From the NCBI GenBank assembly GCA_950295325.1, contig OX485808.1, positions 41,499,180 through 41,563,179 on the forward strand: DNA of 64,000 nt, written 5' to 3'. Each line of letters opens with the position of its first letter. Positions within the stretch are counted from its first letter, which is position 1. Shown here piece after piece: positions 1-12,250 of this stretch. A model generated the notes under the pieces. That model did no database searches and was not told where the DNA came from. It saw only the letters and a list, made by a program, of their open reading frames with translations. Made by a program: the position numbers and the translations under genes. This DNA comes from Polytrichum commune (lineage: Eukaryota > Streptophyta > Polytrichopsida > Polytrichales > Polytrichaceae).

Positions 1-1139
1 TCGTCAAAATCTAAAACTTTGTTAATTCCACTAGTGTCATATGTTTCAGGCGCCACCTTCTTCCTCCCCATCCTGCTCGACTTCAATTTCTTAGTGCTAC
101 TGAAATATAACTTCCCTCTCTTCTTTATCCTCTTGATAGGGGCCTGCATGTCACGTGTCACCTTTCCTGTGCATGTCTACTCCAACACTCGCAAACCCTC
201 CCGTCAATCAAACACGTCTTACGCCTCTCATGAAATTCATAACTTTTGACACTAAGTGAAAGGATATGAGTTTCACGAAATCTAAGACAAGACTTTCCAG
301 GTGTGACATTCCTTTATTTAATGCCTAATTGGGATTTCATTATACTTCCTATTCCTGTCCTAAAACGTCATGCCTAATTATGATTTCAGGCTTTATATCG
401 GCGCCAACTAATAATATGTAATTGCATGTCAAGTAGTATGTCTACCATGACTTGTACTCTCTTATTTTGTATATCGTGACAGCGTTACAAATTTTTAAAA
501 TATTAATGTTACTCTCGTTTAGAGTACCTCCGTCATGTGGAGCTTGTGCATCGCAGTTCTCTTTTGGCAGCACATTCCTAATAAATAGGTAGCCCACAAT
601 GTTGAGATTCCTCTTTCATATTTCAATTGTAATACATTCTAATCCTTCATGCTACAGTTTATCACAATTTACATAAATACATATTGACTCTATATTGATC
701 TAACAGGTTATCAAATATTCTAAGTGCATTGGTGTCTGCCCTAAGTGTATATAATACCCGATTATTTGTACCCATTCCTTCATGTAATCTACTCATATTC
801 TTCTCAAATGGGTACTGACGCAAGTCCCCCCAACCTTCCTCCGTCAGGTGCTCCTAGTTCCTCTGGAATTCACACCAAGTTGACCATCGATGGTTCTTCA
901 GACGTCAACATCATTAAGATTGCCAACCCACATGACTGCTCAGTTCCTCCGGCTGTCGTCGTTCACACTCCTCAACCACATACTCCATCTTTGCAGGCAG
1001 ATGTTGCAACGCTGAAAGAGGACAAATCTACTTTACAAACTCATGCCTATTCTAGAGCAGGGGTTATTAAACCGGGCACTTACTCTAGATCCCTGTTTAG
1101 GAATGCCAAAGGTCAGAAACTCGATTGCGCAGCATGCAT
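1..1139. other. Gene-poor left edge
   Basis: No recognisable gene. The first 800 bases are AT-rich with no long coding frame. From an ATG at 808 a Pro/Ser-rich frame stays open to about 1224 and runs into the transposase remnant that starts at about 1140. It could be a diverged upstream part of that element or chance; I do not recognise it. Confidence 0.4.
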
Positions 1140-2537
1140 TGCAGTTCATAGTTTGGGGATGTTGCTACAGTGGACGACTTTGTTCGAGGCTTCCTTCAGG
1201 TTGTCAATTACTACCAGTTCCTGAAAGGTGATGTTGGCGGTACAGGCCCTACAAAGAAAGAGCTCAAGCTAAGGTTGGTAGAGCGTAGGGCGAAGCAAAC
1301 GGGTAATCCTTTAGTCCTCGAAGACCCCATGATGGACATGCCTGGAGCAGAAGAGTTCTGTACCCGGGTGCCTTGTATGGCTGGGGAAGAGGTGTTCGGG
1401 TCCACGAAGCGCAAAGCATATCTACCTCTTGGAGCAGAAGAGGAGTCGCACAGACATGATAAGGTCAACTTCTCACATCCCCGTGCCTCTAGTAGGGCTG
1501 TCCGGACTCGTTCCACTGACATGCCCATAATTATTGAAGAGGAAGATTCCAATGTCCCGGAAGTTGCACCCCTGGCGCCACATGCGGACGATATCGTCCC
1601 GTCCCCCATCCCCGTGGGACGGATCAGCCACGTCACTGCCGTCGAGGAGACTAGGGTGAACGTGAAGGAGTGGCACATCGCTCGGTTGCCAAAGACTTCT
1701 GCCAAATGTTGTTGGGCACAGAGAGCCGTCACCAAAAAGAAGTGTACTGAGAGAATCGTAAGGGGTGCAAAATCAACCCCTGCCCCTACGTACACCGGTC
1801 TATGGCACAGCACTAGGAGAAATGTGAAAGAGACCACAGAGTTTTTCTTCTGCTCAGATGATATCCATAGGTGCGTTAAGGGTAGCAGGCGCAAATGGGT
1901 TGTTCAATACTCTGCGGAACAGGAGAGGCCAAGCATTCCGGATGTTTGGCCAGTGAAACTTGGGACTAACCTCAAGCAATGTGAGATCCTGGCCCTCGAG
2001 GCGGCCGGATTCCAACTGCCGCAGAAAGTGCCAGTCTCACCTAGAAGGCTCTTTTCCACTGCACCGTCTCCGGCAAATTTAGACTCCGTGCCGGTGCCAA
2101 CAGATGCGGACAGGTATCCTGGGAAGAGAGAAGGGAAGCTCGTTAAACGCACCGCAACCCGTCCAAACCCTCAGCAGCGGTTATCCATGGGCTCTGCGGA
2201 CTCTCTCAAAGCTCAACTCCGCTCGGTGACGATGATTCCTCACCCTGGCCATGGCTGCATCATTGCGCTAGACTCGATGACGCCACCCGACGTGACACAA
2301 TACCACATCACCATCAGTTCCCTCCCGGGTTGCACCTGCCCTGCATTCAGAAGACAATGACCAACTTTCGAGGGCGGAGTTAATTCTCGTATTGCAAGCA
2401 TGTTTACTATATTTTTTTAAAGGTTTGCCATCGCAATCCTGATGTAGACCTTTTCATCCACGCGCCAACCTTCAGCTTCAACGAGGTCAAAGTTATTCTC
2501 GAGAGTGGAATTTTAACTCACCCTTTAGATCGGGCCT
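1140..2537 (+). pseudogene. SWIM-type MULE transposase remnant (C-terminal half)
   Basis: A 396-codon open frame (1170-2360) aligns by eye along its length with the C-terminal half of the transposase at 44319-45689. Shared blocks in the same order are ATVDD, FGSTKRK, SHRxDKVN, ARLPxxSAKxCW, DDIxRCVxGS and WPVKxGTNL. It ends in the first half of a SWIM zinc finger (CTCPAF) and hits TGA at 2358. The C-x-H half that should follow is scrambled, but the family tail (FIHAPTFSFNEV) resumes at about 2455-2490 after a frame change. The N-terminal DDE region is missing. In the family the SWIM finger is a DNA- or protein-binding module of Mutator-like and FAR1-type transposases. I found no terminal inverted repeats. 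It is more GC-rich than the 44-kb relative, so it may be younger or another subfamily. Confidence 0.72.
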
Positions 2538-2951
2538 AGGATTTACTCTAAGTGTCCCTTTCTCCCATCAACATGATAAATGAAGTAGTGCCTATTCATC
2601 CATGTTTCTAATATAGTGCACCATATACTAAGTGATATAAGATTTTCATTGAATAATTAAATATTGTCAGCTCAAAAATATAATAAATATAATCCCATGG
2701 ATTATTTTTATTCAGCTCAAAAAGTTGGATTACAATACTCAACCGTATCATGTGTCTCTATACATATTGGGATCATCATTGGTTTTCATCATCTACTTAA
2801 TTATTATATCACAATTTTACGATCATTTTGGCACTTCACGGTTCTCAAACTAAATCAGACCATTTCAAATTCAGGGCATTTATTTTATTTAGTGCCCACA
2901 CATTCCACGGAAATAGGTCCCAAAAAATTTCTATTTTTGGCAGAATTTGGA
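2538..2951. other. AT-rich spacer
   Basis: This gap lies between the end of the transposase remnant and the broken 3' edge of the LINE. No coding signal or repeat was recognised, and it does not contain the missing LINE reverse transcriptase. Confidence 0.5.
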
Positions 2952-3900
2952 TTATTCTAAGTATATTCCTGTACTATTTTTAGGGAATTCTAAATTTAAT
3001 GCAGAATCTATCCTATTTTTACCACATTTCCGCTCTCCGCTCTCCAAATCACCACTCACATACAAGCCTCGTCCGTATGGGTTGGTGGGTTTCTTTCTAG
3101 GTTCATCTGCGAAGTGAAGAACTACACTTGCATGGTCCGAGATGTCGGGCAGGGTGGGAAGGATTTCAATTGTACCGCCCACATCCTCTATGTGGGTGGG
3201 CACATAGATTCTGTCTATACGGGATTGAACCATTGAGTCGTCCTTGTGCGCATTGGACCATGTAAAAGCCTTGTCTGACTGTTTGCGGAACGTGTTCATT
3301 CTGAATGCATCTCGGACTCCTAGTCTTGTAAGTAGCCTATTCCATGCCTCCATTTCTCTGTGACTAATGCTTGATTTGGAGGATCCTCCTTGTTTATCCC
3401 TAGATTGCTCTATGTTGTTAAAGTCCCCTGCTAGTATCCATTGTGCGTCAGCCAATTCCACTTGTGCTAGGTGATTCCATAGTACTGCCCTGGGTCCGGT
3501 ATGACTATATCCGTATACGTTAAGTATGCCTATGTGCAGGTGGGGGCTGAGTTGAAAGGTGGCGTATTGTGCTCTTCCGGGGTAAAGCACTCCGTGATGT
3601 GTTATGGTGGCAGTCAACTTTTCCGAGAGAATCATTCCTGTACCCCCCTTTGAAGTGTGCTGAATGCGCCGAAAAGGTTGCTTCATTCCATAAGTTGGTG
3701 CCCCCTCTAGTTTCTATGAGACGAGCTTGGTTGAGGCAAGCCGTCTCCGGGATTTTTGTTTCTTGTAAGAGTATAATATCAGTTGGAGGTAGTGTGTGTT
3801 TGAAAAGATCCTTCAATTCTTGTCTTTTCCTTCTGCCCATGAATCCTTGGCCCAGTCCTCTAACGTTCTGGGTTGCTATCGTAAGTCTGTCTCCTTTCAT
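2952..3900 (-). pseudogene. LINE ORF2, endonuclease domain only (frameshifted, 3'-truncated)
   Basis: The ATG at 3900 lies four bases after the ORF1 stop. The N-terminus reads IATQNVRGLG, then ILLQETK, which is the start of an L1-type endonuclease/exonuclease/phosphatase fold that nicks target DNA. The frame shifts in a C6 run (3643-3648). In the new frame follow ILAGDFNNIE, SRIDRIYV and ISDHASVVLHF, the GDFN, SRIDRI and SDH motifs of the fold, so all main catalytic motifs are visible. The frame ends at 2952. No reverse transcriptase or RNase H follows, although an intact ORF2 would have about another 1000 codons. Loss of the 3' part is unusual, because target-primed insertion normally truncates the 5' end; a later deletion or insertion at about 2950 is likely. 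Confidence 0.85.
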
Positions 3901-3904
3901 GAGT

Positions 3905-5798
3905 TTACGAAGTGGTAGCTTCCTCTTGTTGAAGCATTGAATATGGGTTGGTGGATGACATTGTGTTCGGTGTCTGGTAGGTGGGGTCCTTGGCCTCAGT
4001 CATGTCTCTCCAAATGGCTTCCATTTCCTGGTTGTCTTTGATGTTGTCTGTTGGTTGATCGGTTATCAGCCTTGCTACTGCTTCTGGTATTTTCCGCCAT
4101 TCCAAGCTTCTCCCTTTCCTGACTTTGATTTCCTGTTCTTGGACCGAAATATGGGCATACATGGTACATGTATGCTCTCCCTCCATATTGGTTGTCCATT
4201 GTGCATACCATTCTCCTTGTGACCATTTCTGAAAAGGTGACATGTTGGTGTTGTTGAAGATTAGGATTTTGTGGAGGGATTGCGTGACTTCGTTAACCAC
4301 GTGCTGGCGAGCTGTGTGTGTGGTCCAAGGTATCCCTGCTAGCAGTTCAGCCACCAGAACTGTTGTTATGATGGTAAGGGGATGCGTTTTTCTATCTACC
4401 AGGTATTCCTTCTTTTGGTTGATAAGGAATGGTATGATTCGCAGTCTTTTCCTGTGGGCATGTGGGGTGTTTGGCATTCCTAGCGTTATCCAAAAGCCCT
4501 CTGCTAATTGGCCTGTACGGTATCCTTGTCTTGTAATTGGTGCAGAGTCTCCTTGTTTCAACTGCTCCTTTCCTTTGTCAGTCGCTCTTCCTCCTTCTGC
4601 ATTTTTCAGTCTCCAGGCGAATGTGTTTGTTGGTGTGATTGCTTCCGGTGTTCTGCGCATTTGTGGTGGTTTGATGGGCGTGTCTTGTGTAGGTGATTGT
4701 AGTTGTGGGAAGTTCGTGTCATTGGGTTGTAGGGTCATGTTTGGAATGTTAGGTGAGGTTGGCTCTGGGGGCGTTTGCTCTACTTCTATCGGAGGTTGTG
4801 CTATCTCTACGTCTGCTTGTGCGGGTACTGGTTCCACTGCTATCTCCTTGTCTGCTGGTTGTGGGATGTCTTGTGTAGGAGTTGCGGTTTTTGGGATTTC
4901 CTTGTCTGCTGGTTGTGGGATGTCTTGTGTGGGAGTTGCGGTTTTCTCATCGTGTGTGGTGGTTGTCTCAGGAGGTGGTGGGTGGGTCGGCATGCGTTGC
5001 CAAGTTGAGGTCCGGTTGTCTCTTCGCGGGTGGTCGCTCTGTTTGTACTTGGTGTCCTTTTTGGGGTAGTTCCGCACCTGGTGGTCTCGAGACTGACATC
5101 TTCCGCACTGATTTGGTAACCCACTGAACTCTAAACTGTATTCTACCACTCCGTCCCCGTCTAGTCTGGGCAATACTACAGTGTTTGGCAGGTCCCTGAC
5201 CAAGAGTCGGATTCTTGGCCCAAATAATTTCGCCCGGTATGCATCGGAGTTGTCTACTGCTATCACTTGCCCTACTTGTTCCCCTACTATTCTAAGGAAA
5301 GCTTCATCTCTCAATATATGGCATAGGTCTACTATTTGCATCCACACTGGAGAATCTAACTGATCCGCCGCGTGAGGTGTTTTGGCGTCCAGGTGTGGTT
5401 TCCAGCTTGAAAACGTGATAGGCGTTGATTCGCATGTCAAGTCGGTTTGTGTGAGTGCGTGTATTCTGCCTTCCGGCAGCGTGAAGGTGACTTCGAACAG
5501 ATTATTAGCTTTCAAGGAAAGTAATGTGAGGGATGAGTGTAGGTTTTCTCGGGCCCAGGCTGTGAGGGCTCTGAGCCCGGCCGGGGTGCTTACCTTGGAG
5601 TCTCCCTATGAGAGAGAGGTTGGCTTTTGCTGCGCAAGTTGATCGTAGAGTTGTGAGGAGTGCGTCTGGGATCTCCGCGATTAACTTGCATGGTCTTGCT
5701 TGTGTGTCTGCCTCAGGATCGTTGCTCGTGGTTGTGGCATATTGCTGTTTGGTGGGTGGGCGGAGGATGGAGAATGATCGTCGGGTCGCGTGAGTCAA
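3905..5798 (-). pseudogene. LINE ORF1 (DUF4283/CCHC gag-like protein, frameshifted)
   Basis: This is a nucleic-acid-binding ORF1 of a plant L1-type retrotransposon. Translation from 5798 gives a basic start, then LIGRLQGKHPG of the DUF4283 domain. A one-base shift at about 5550-5590 moves the frame into the 536-codon frame that begins at 5515. DUF4283 continues to a zinc knuckle written CGRCQSRDHQVRNYP, in which the fourth ligand Cys is Tyr, so the knuckle is probably dead. A Pro/Thr/Gln-rich linker follows with a 16-residue unit (starting TATPTQDIPQ) repeated twice in tandem. The C-terminal half has no domain I can name. ORF1 stops at 3905 and ORF2 starts at 3900, the typical tight spacing of plant L1 elements. 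Confidence 0.85.
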
Positions 5799-6200
5799 TC
5801 TGGCTGCTGGTTTCGGGGGTATTACCGCTCCTGCCTGCGCGAGTGATCTTCTACAATGCGTACAGAGTTGGCCTTCGGCGGCTACTTGCTTGTTCCGATG
5901 CTTTCTAGTGGCCTCTATAGATTATCAAATTGCTTGTTTTTGGGCTCTCTAGACTCGTATTGACATCTGTAATCACATGGTAGCGACATCGATCCTCTAA
6001 TCTTCTCTATCTGCATGAACTATTGCATTCTTGCCTTCTCCCTAAAAATTCGGATCTCACCCGAATTTTGCGGAGCTCCGCCCTCGTCCGTCAGACCGTC
6101 AGCCGAGTGGCAAAAATGCCATGAGCCCTAACCACCAAGCCAAGGCCCGTGGTGCCTCATTGCCGGTTACCTTTAACCAACATCAAGAGCTACATAAAAT
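5799..6200 (-). mobile_element. Probable 5' untranslated region of the LINE
   Basis: This stretch lies upstream of ORF1 on the minus strand, is GC-richer than the DNA beyond 6200 and has no coding frame of its own. The composition change near 6200 is the only evidence for an end, so the border is approximate. No target-site duplication was found. Confidence 0.35.
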
Positions 6201-6211
6201 GTTTGCTTAGT

Positions 6212-6435
6212 TCAGTGATCATGGAGATTTTTGGGCACAATCGGTTGAAATTCTAGTGTTTGCAAGTCCAACCAGTTACATGTTCACATCCTCCAGTTTT
6301 CCTTCATTAAATTGGGGTATATTCTTTAAATTCCTCTAAAATGATCGGTAATTTTCCTGCAGTCTTGAACTTCAACCGGTTCATTTGTAACTAACTACCG
6401 GTTCTCCCCGATCATTGGCTTAGTTATAAATAAAT
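6212..6435 (+). repeat. Dispersed repeat family R1, copy a
   Basis: About 220 bases recur at 28768-29010 (same strand) and 61800-62045 (opposite strand). Shared landmarks are TTTGGGCA, AATCGGTTGAAAT, CAAGTCCAACCAGTTACATG and CTTGAACTTCAACC, in the same order and spacing. The copies start with a TG-rich edge and end near a TATA-like run (TATAAATAAATA at 6424), which fits a solo LTR with promoter or a TRIM. No target duplication was resolved. Confidence 0.65.
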
Positions 6436-8462
6436 AGCTATAAGATAGTTTATAGTTTCATACCAAACTAGCATTTAACTTGACTCTCAATGTAATTAAT
6501 TTGGTCAATTTTCATATCCTCCTCTCATGACATGTGAGCTAACAACTTAGAAGTGAGGGTTGGTTAGGTTAAGCTTAGCTAATGCTAACTATGGCAAAGT
6601 CCAATGCAGTCTCAAATTCTACTTAAAAACGATTGACTCCAAAATGGCAGTGTGGTTGGATCTTAACCTTGGAAATTAAAATAGGTTATGTAAGCTTTTG
6701 AAATCCTCCACACACGTTCAACCTCAACAATAATGCTATGAACTTACAGACCCAAATTAATTGAATCGTGAGGAACCGACGTATTCATTTGCATGCGTGT
6801 TGTGGTAATTTGCTTCCTTACATTTTAAGAATGTTGTAACATACGTGTTGAAATTTGATGGTTTAAATTTGTTGGATGTCTTAACAAGACAACTAAGGGA
6901 GTAATTACTTTATGTACTCTGGTTGTCATCTAACATAGGCCTTCTTGGTTGGTCTACAAAATGCTTCACACATGTCCAAGATATGTTTAGCTACAACTAA
7001 AACACAAACACATAGGTGTCTACATCTTTTGAGTAAGATGTGAGCATAAATGTAAGTTGTTTACAAAATGACCACTATAACCTAGGCAAAAACGCAAGCA
7101 TTGGTCTAACTTGTAGTCACTTATTCAAATATTTCTTGGAACTTACATTTCTAGATGAACCTAGACTTTTGTGTACCACCTAAATTATGACAAATCAAGA
7201 CGTTTTGACAAGATAAAATAACTCATTGATAACTTACAAAAAATCACCGTCCATATTACCCTACATGCTAATTTATGAAGGTACAAATCCTCCCCCTCCC
7301 CCCCCCCCCCCCCAAGAAAAGCCACATACTATCATGTGATTGCTTGGAACTTGTGATATGACATAGAATTTAAATATATGTAGAACATGCCCAATTGTAC
7401 CTAGACTTATGGTATTCATTTCACAAAATCTTTCATTTTGACCAATCAGCATGAAACCTATGAAGGAAAGCCAACTCCACCCATCGAAGTAAAGGTTGAA
7501 GGAGATCCAATGGGGTTAGCTTACAATAACCTCAAACCAAACTTGTGTTGGCATACATTATTGGTATTTATGGCACTCTTGAAGCATTGATGATGTCTAT
7601 TGCAAGAATTCCTTATCACTTTTCACCACGGGATGTAACATAAGGTAGCTTGCATCACAACAAAAGGAGATGCACCTCATCATCCATAGTTTTCACAAGT
7701 ACAAAGCTTTGACTCTCAAGGCTTTTGTTGAGTTGCTTCCCCCATTTTCTTTGGAAACCACCCATCACTCAACCTTCCAAGCACTAACTTAATATCAACA
7801 TTGCCTTACCCCCCAATCCTCCCCACCATTACATGGGCCCCCCATGTCCGTTACTCACCATACAAAAACACTTGCAACATAATCCAACTACACAACCAAT
7901 ACACAATTATAGTCACCAAAGACTCCTCCTAAATAGCACTCCCACCCTTCAAGAACTTATTGAAAAATTTCCATCCACCTCCCCCCCCCCCCACCAACAC
8001 ATACACACATAATTACTCCAAGAAACCATAAACAAAACACAACCATTACTCAGTTTCTCATAACACCCCTTCCTAGCTAGGAAAGGGCTCCCAAAAATCT
8101 CAATAGACCTAACCCACCCACACACACACATAGTACAACACATGGATCATATGGAATACCAACCACTTAAGCTCAAGCCTCCTAGGAATTCCCAAATCAC
8201 ATCACCCACAACCCTCCCTAATCGCAACATTACTTCTACAACATAAATTGAAAATAATGAATCTATAAAATTCATAGACAAACAATTCCCAATGACAAAA
8301 TTATATACAACAACACAAATGACATCCTCACATGCCTATGAAGACCATTCATACGGTATGCCCCCTACCTGCATAGGCATCCCGATCATGATCCACAAAT
8401 ACACCCTGGAACCACACCTATTGAGGTCTCCCCTTATCTAAAAATTAAACATAAAAATAAAA
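6436..8462. other. Gene-poor DNA, turning A/C-biased from about 7.2 kb
   Basis: No gene recognised. Up to about 7.2 kb it is plain AT-rich DNA. From there the plus strand becomes strongly A/C-rich with C-runs at 7290-7313 and 7979-7992. This bias is shared with the endonuclease-like fragment at 8.5 kb, so it may be untranslated or eroded parts of the same retroelement. Confidence 0.4.
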
Positions 8463-8917
8463 ATGAAAATTACAAACAAACTCCTCACCCCTTCCCCATT
8501 GTCCTTTTACACCCATACATGCCCTTGCGTGGAGAAAATATTACAACTCATCCTTATCATTAAAACACACATCATCAACACACTCAACACAAACACCAAC
8601 CACGGCCACTATATAGGCGGAGACTTTAATAAAGACATCGGCCTCATTGGTAGGATCACGTACCAAAGTCATAATCCACCCATGAGAGAAGATCACGAAT
8701 GGCACCAGTTCTTGGAAACTTGCAAAATGACCTCAGTTCAAAACAATATCACATGTTCACGACACGGAGGGCTTACTTACACATCAACAAGCATCATAGA
8801 CAAACAAACACTCCCTTGGAGCTCAACTCTTATCACTACCAAGTAACACTACACATTCCAAGAAACACCATCATAAACCCACATCTTCATCCAAAACCCT
8901 TCCTCAACCTAAAATAA
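8463..8917 (+). pseudogene. Endonuclease-like fragment of an A/C-biased retroelement
   Basis: A 127-codon frame contains YIGGDFNKDIG, then about 25 residues on FLETCKMTSV, then GLTYTS. This is the order GDFN, a helix ending in a Leu/Asp-rich turn, and YTW-like strand of endonuclease/exonuclease/phosphatase domains in non-LTR elements. Codons are almost all A/C-rich (Thr, Asn, His, Ile), unlike the LINE at 3-6 kb. The frame breaks at about 8846 and drifts downstream. The call is a resemblance of short motifs, so a chance match cannot be excluded. Confidence 0.45.
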
Positions 8918-9428
8918 ACTACCCCATCCCAAACACAAACCTCCACACTCAAAAAAATGTTCCACAAACAAGCATACATGGAAATTGCCAAAGTTGCCAA
9001 GAACCTAAATAACAAATACCAATTGAATTAGGATGAATGGATGGATGCACAAAACAAACTTCAAAACATCATTAAAACACTAAGGAAATGTGTATGCACC
9101 ACGTAACAACCTCAAAAAAGAATGGGGCTTCCTACCAAGAGCCAAACAACGCACATGGAAGAACTCCTCAAAACTTACCATGCCTTAAACGATCCATAAG
9201 AGTTATCAACCGCTACACTCTCCAATTGGCACCTACACTGAGACATAAAATAACTGGTCACCATTCCCGACATACCCTTGCTACTTAAAAAGTAACATCA
9301 ATGTATATACATTAACATGCAGTGTCCATTCACCAATTCCTACTATGCCCGTAAGGGAATGGGGTTGAAGGTGGCTTAGTGCCTATTTTTAGTATGTGGA
9401 CCATTATTTAGTTTAGATAGTGAAGTGA

Positions 9429-9470
<42 letters not shown>

Positions 9471-11337
9471 ATAAATATGTAAGTGTGTGTAGGAAGATGT
9501 GTGTGTTCTACAAGGAGATTTGGTGTTGGTTTCAATCAAGTGGAATTGGGGCTTGTTGTTTTTTTAAGTTTCCTTTTATTCAATATAATGTGTGTAATAT
9601 AGCGTAGGGAGATTTGTGAGAAGGTTTCCATGAGTTTATGGGATGGGTGTTTTGAGATCTTTAAGGTTTTGTGTGGTGGCATTGTATATGGAGCCTCGAA
9701 TGCATGTTGTGATGATTGTAGGGGTAAGCATTGTTCATCATAGTTGGGTAAGTAGTGGTAGAAGTATGTCGTATTTATCTAGTTTTTCTGGTACATTTGC
9801 TTGGGGGAAATCTATCATTGCAGTATGTGAATTCGAAGATTTGTACTTTGATGTATTGAATGGTCACCTCCAAATCACATAGTTGCCAAACTACCTGGCT
9901 ACCCAAATATCCTACAAGTAGATTTGTGCTCCCATACCTTTGTCATGTGGGCATCGGATTGGGGGTGGATCGAACAGACACTTAATTCACGTCGGTCTCC
10001 TCCGGAGACTGAAGTTTTTCTTCTTGAGTTATAAGTGTGGGTTATGCGGAAGTGGTCTATGAGGGTTTGGGTGATGTGGTATGTGGAGTTTGATGACAAA
10101 TTACATGTTAGATTTGTTTGAGTTTCTTCTATGGGAGAAGCGATTTGTATCTTTCATTGAGGTATGGGTCTCCATTGGGAAATCTTTTAGAGAGGGGTTT
10201 ACTTGTTTGCTTGCTTTGCTATGTTTCTAGAGTATTGTTCCCATAGCCAAAAAAATCATCATGTGGTAATTGCGGTTATGTATTGGCTATTGCTTATTTG
10301 TTGTTATGTACGTGTGCTAGTGGGGCAAATTCAAATTGTGGGTTAGTTTGGAACAATATCTATGTCTAGGTTGCATTATTGTAGTTGTAGTGTTAGGTTT
10401 GGTATTCCTATGGGTGGGTTGATGTGTCTTTGATCCATGGATATCTATGATTTGTGCAACTTTACACCACTATCTTTATTTTTCGAGTTGCTAGAGGGAT
10501 GCGATGCCTAACTTTAGGAGTTCATTTTGGTATTTGCGTGTATATATTTTGTGTTTGTTTGAGAGGGTATGGTATATAAGGCTTGAGTGCCAAGCGGGTT
10601 GAACACTAGAGGAAATCATGCCCAATTGAACTCTGTAGGGTAGTTGAAATTGCAATGAAAATGTTCACAAAAAATTAATTTGTGGAATATTGGGTGTAGT
10701 CTTGGTGGCCAAGTTGAAAGGTCAGTGTTATGATGGTGTTTAATGTTTAGTGACATAGAGTGATGTGAGCGTGAATGTCTACATTGTGGGTGATACATAC
10801 CGGTACCAAATGCCAAATACACCGATGAAGGGTGGATGTATTGAGTTTGGAGTGCACCTCTCCACCCCATCATTGGGCGGCGATTCATGTTTACAAAGCT
10901 TGTGTATAGGTATTGCTTGGTGGATGTTGGGCAATTGTAAGTGCTACCATGTTGGTGTTGGGTGGTTGTTGGATGCTACTTGGTGAATATTAAGTGGATC
11001 GTGGGTGTTGTCTAGTTGGTATTGGATGTATCTTGGGTGTTGCTTGGTAAATGTTAGGTAGATTGTGGGTGCTACCGGATTGGTGTTTGGTTGTTGTTGG
11101 GTTGGGTATCACTGGGAGTCATGGTTTAGGGTATTGTTGTGTGATTAGGTAGTTGATTTGGTATTTTTGGTTGTTGTTGAGTAACACATGATAAAAATCA
11201 GTAATAGTGCAATTTTATGTAGACAATTTTCATGTGACAACGTTCAACATGCAACATTGGGCTTATGTTGCAACATGCAACCCTCGAAATTATCTACCTA
11301 TGCTGGGTTTAAAAAAACCTACAAAAATATAACACTA
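8918..11337. other. No gene; abrupt switch from A/C-rich to G/T-rich strand
   Basis: Up to about 9.3 kb the plus strand is A/C-rich like the region before it. From about 9.35 to 11.17 kb it is G/T-rich, so the A/C-rich strand is the minus strand. The switch lies next to a long (GT)n run. Short minus-strand frames (9899-10099, 10616-10888) have the same Thr/His/Asn bias as the fragment at 8.5 kb but no motif I recognise. An inverted segment of the same repeat would explain the pattern. Confidence 0.4.
9432..9469 (+). repeat. (GT)n microsatellite
   Basis: About 19 uninterrupted TG dinucleotides. The cysteine/valine frame read through it is an artefact. It sits at the border where strand bias flips. 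Confidence 0.95.
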
Positions 11338-12200
11338 ATGCTTCAAAATATGTATCAAACATTCAACATCAACACACATTTAATCTCCTACACATTCAAA
11401 AAATCAGAACCAATAAAAACATAGCATTTGCACTTCAAAATATGCATTAAACATTCAACACTAGCACACGTTTAACATCCTACACCTTCAAAAGAACCAA
11501 AACCCCTAGAAATAAAGTTCTTGTGCATCAACGATTGAACATCACCACACATTTGACTTTCTACATGTTCAAAAGGCCAACACTCATGAAAACAAAGCTC
11601 TAAGGCTTCAAAGTAGGCCTCATTTAAACATTCAAAACAAACACCTCCTATGCCTTCCAAAGACCTAAATCCACAGATCTAAAGCTCTTGGGTTTCAAAA
11701 TATGTATCAACAATTGAACATCACCACACATTTGACGTCCTACACCTACAAAGACCAAAACCCACAAACATGAAGTTCTTGGGCTTCAAAATATGCTTCA
11801 AACGTTCAAAATCATCACATATTTGACCTCCTACATCTTCAAAAAAAGAAAACCCCACAAAACATAGCACTTGGGCTTCAAAATATGCATCAACAATTGA
11901 ACATCAACACACTTTGACGTCTTACACCTTCAAAAAACCAAAACCAACATTAAAAAAAGAGTTTGAGCTTCAATCTATCCATCAAACATTCAAAATCAAC
12001 ACACATTTGACCTCCTACACCTTCCAAAAAACCAAAACCCACAAAATAAAGCTTTTGGGCTTCAAAATTACCGTCAAACATTTTAAATCAACACACATTC
12101 AATCTCCTGCACCTTCAAAAAACCAAAACCCACAAAAATAAGGTTTTTGGGCTTGATAATATGCATAAACAATTGAACATCAACACATAATTCACCTTAA
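11338..12200 (+). repeat. Tandem satellite, 92-bp unit, about 9-10 copies
   Basis: The landmark CTTCAAAATATG and its variants recurs at about 11341, 11433, 11525, 11606, 11693, 11784, 11876, 11968, 12060 and 12152, a period close to 92 bases. Each unit also carries variants of AACATCAACACACATTTGAC, CCTACACCTTCAAAAA and CCAAAACCCACAAA. Units differ by many substitutions and small indels, so the array is old. The plus strand is nearly free of G. Confidence 0.9.
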
Positions 12201-12250
12201 AATCATATCTAAAGAACCAAACAAACACAAAAAAGTTACCTTGAAGATGG

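Noticed and set aside
1211-1894. 227-codon minus-strand frame
   Set aside because: Shadow of the plus-strand SWIM transposase remnant, which has clear family motifs.
4242-5069. 275-codon plus-strand frame
   Set aside because: It is the antisense of LINE ORF1; its Cys/Gly/Ser-rich translation has no domain and comes from the Pro/Thr/Gln-rich linker read backwards.
9425-9607. Frame with Cys-Val repeats
   Set aside because: Translation of a (GT)n microsatellite.
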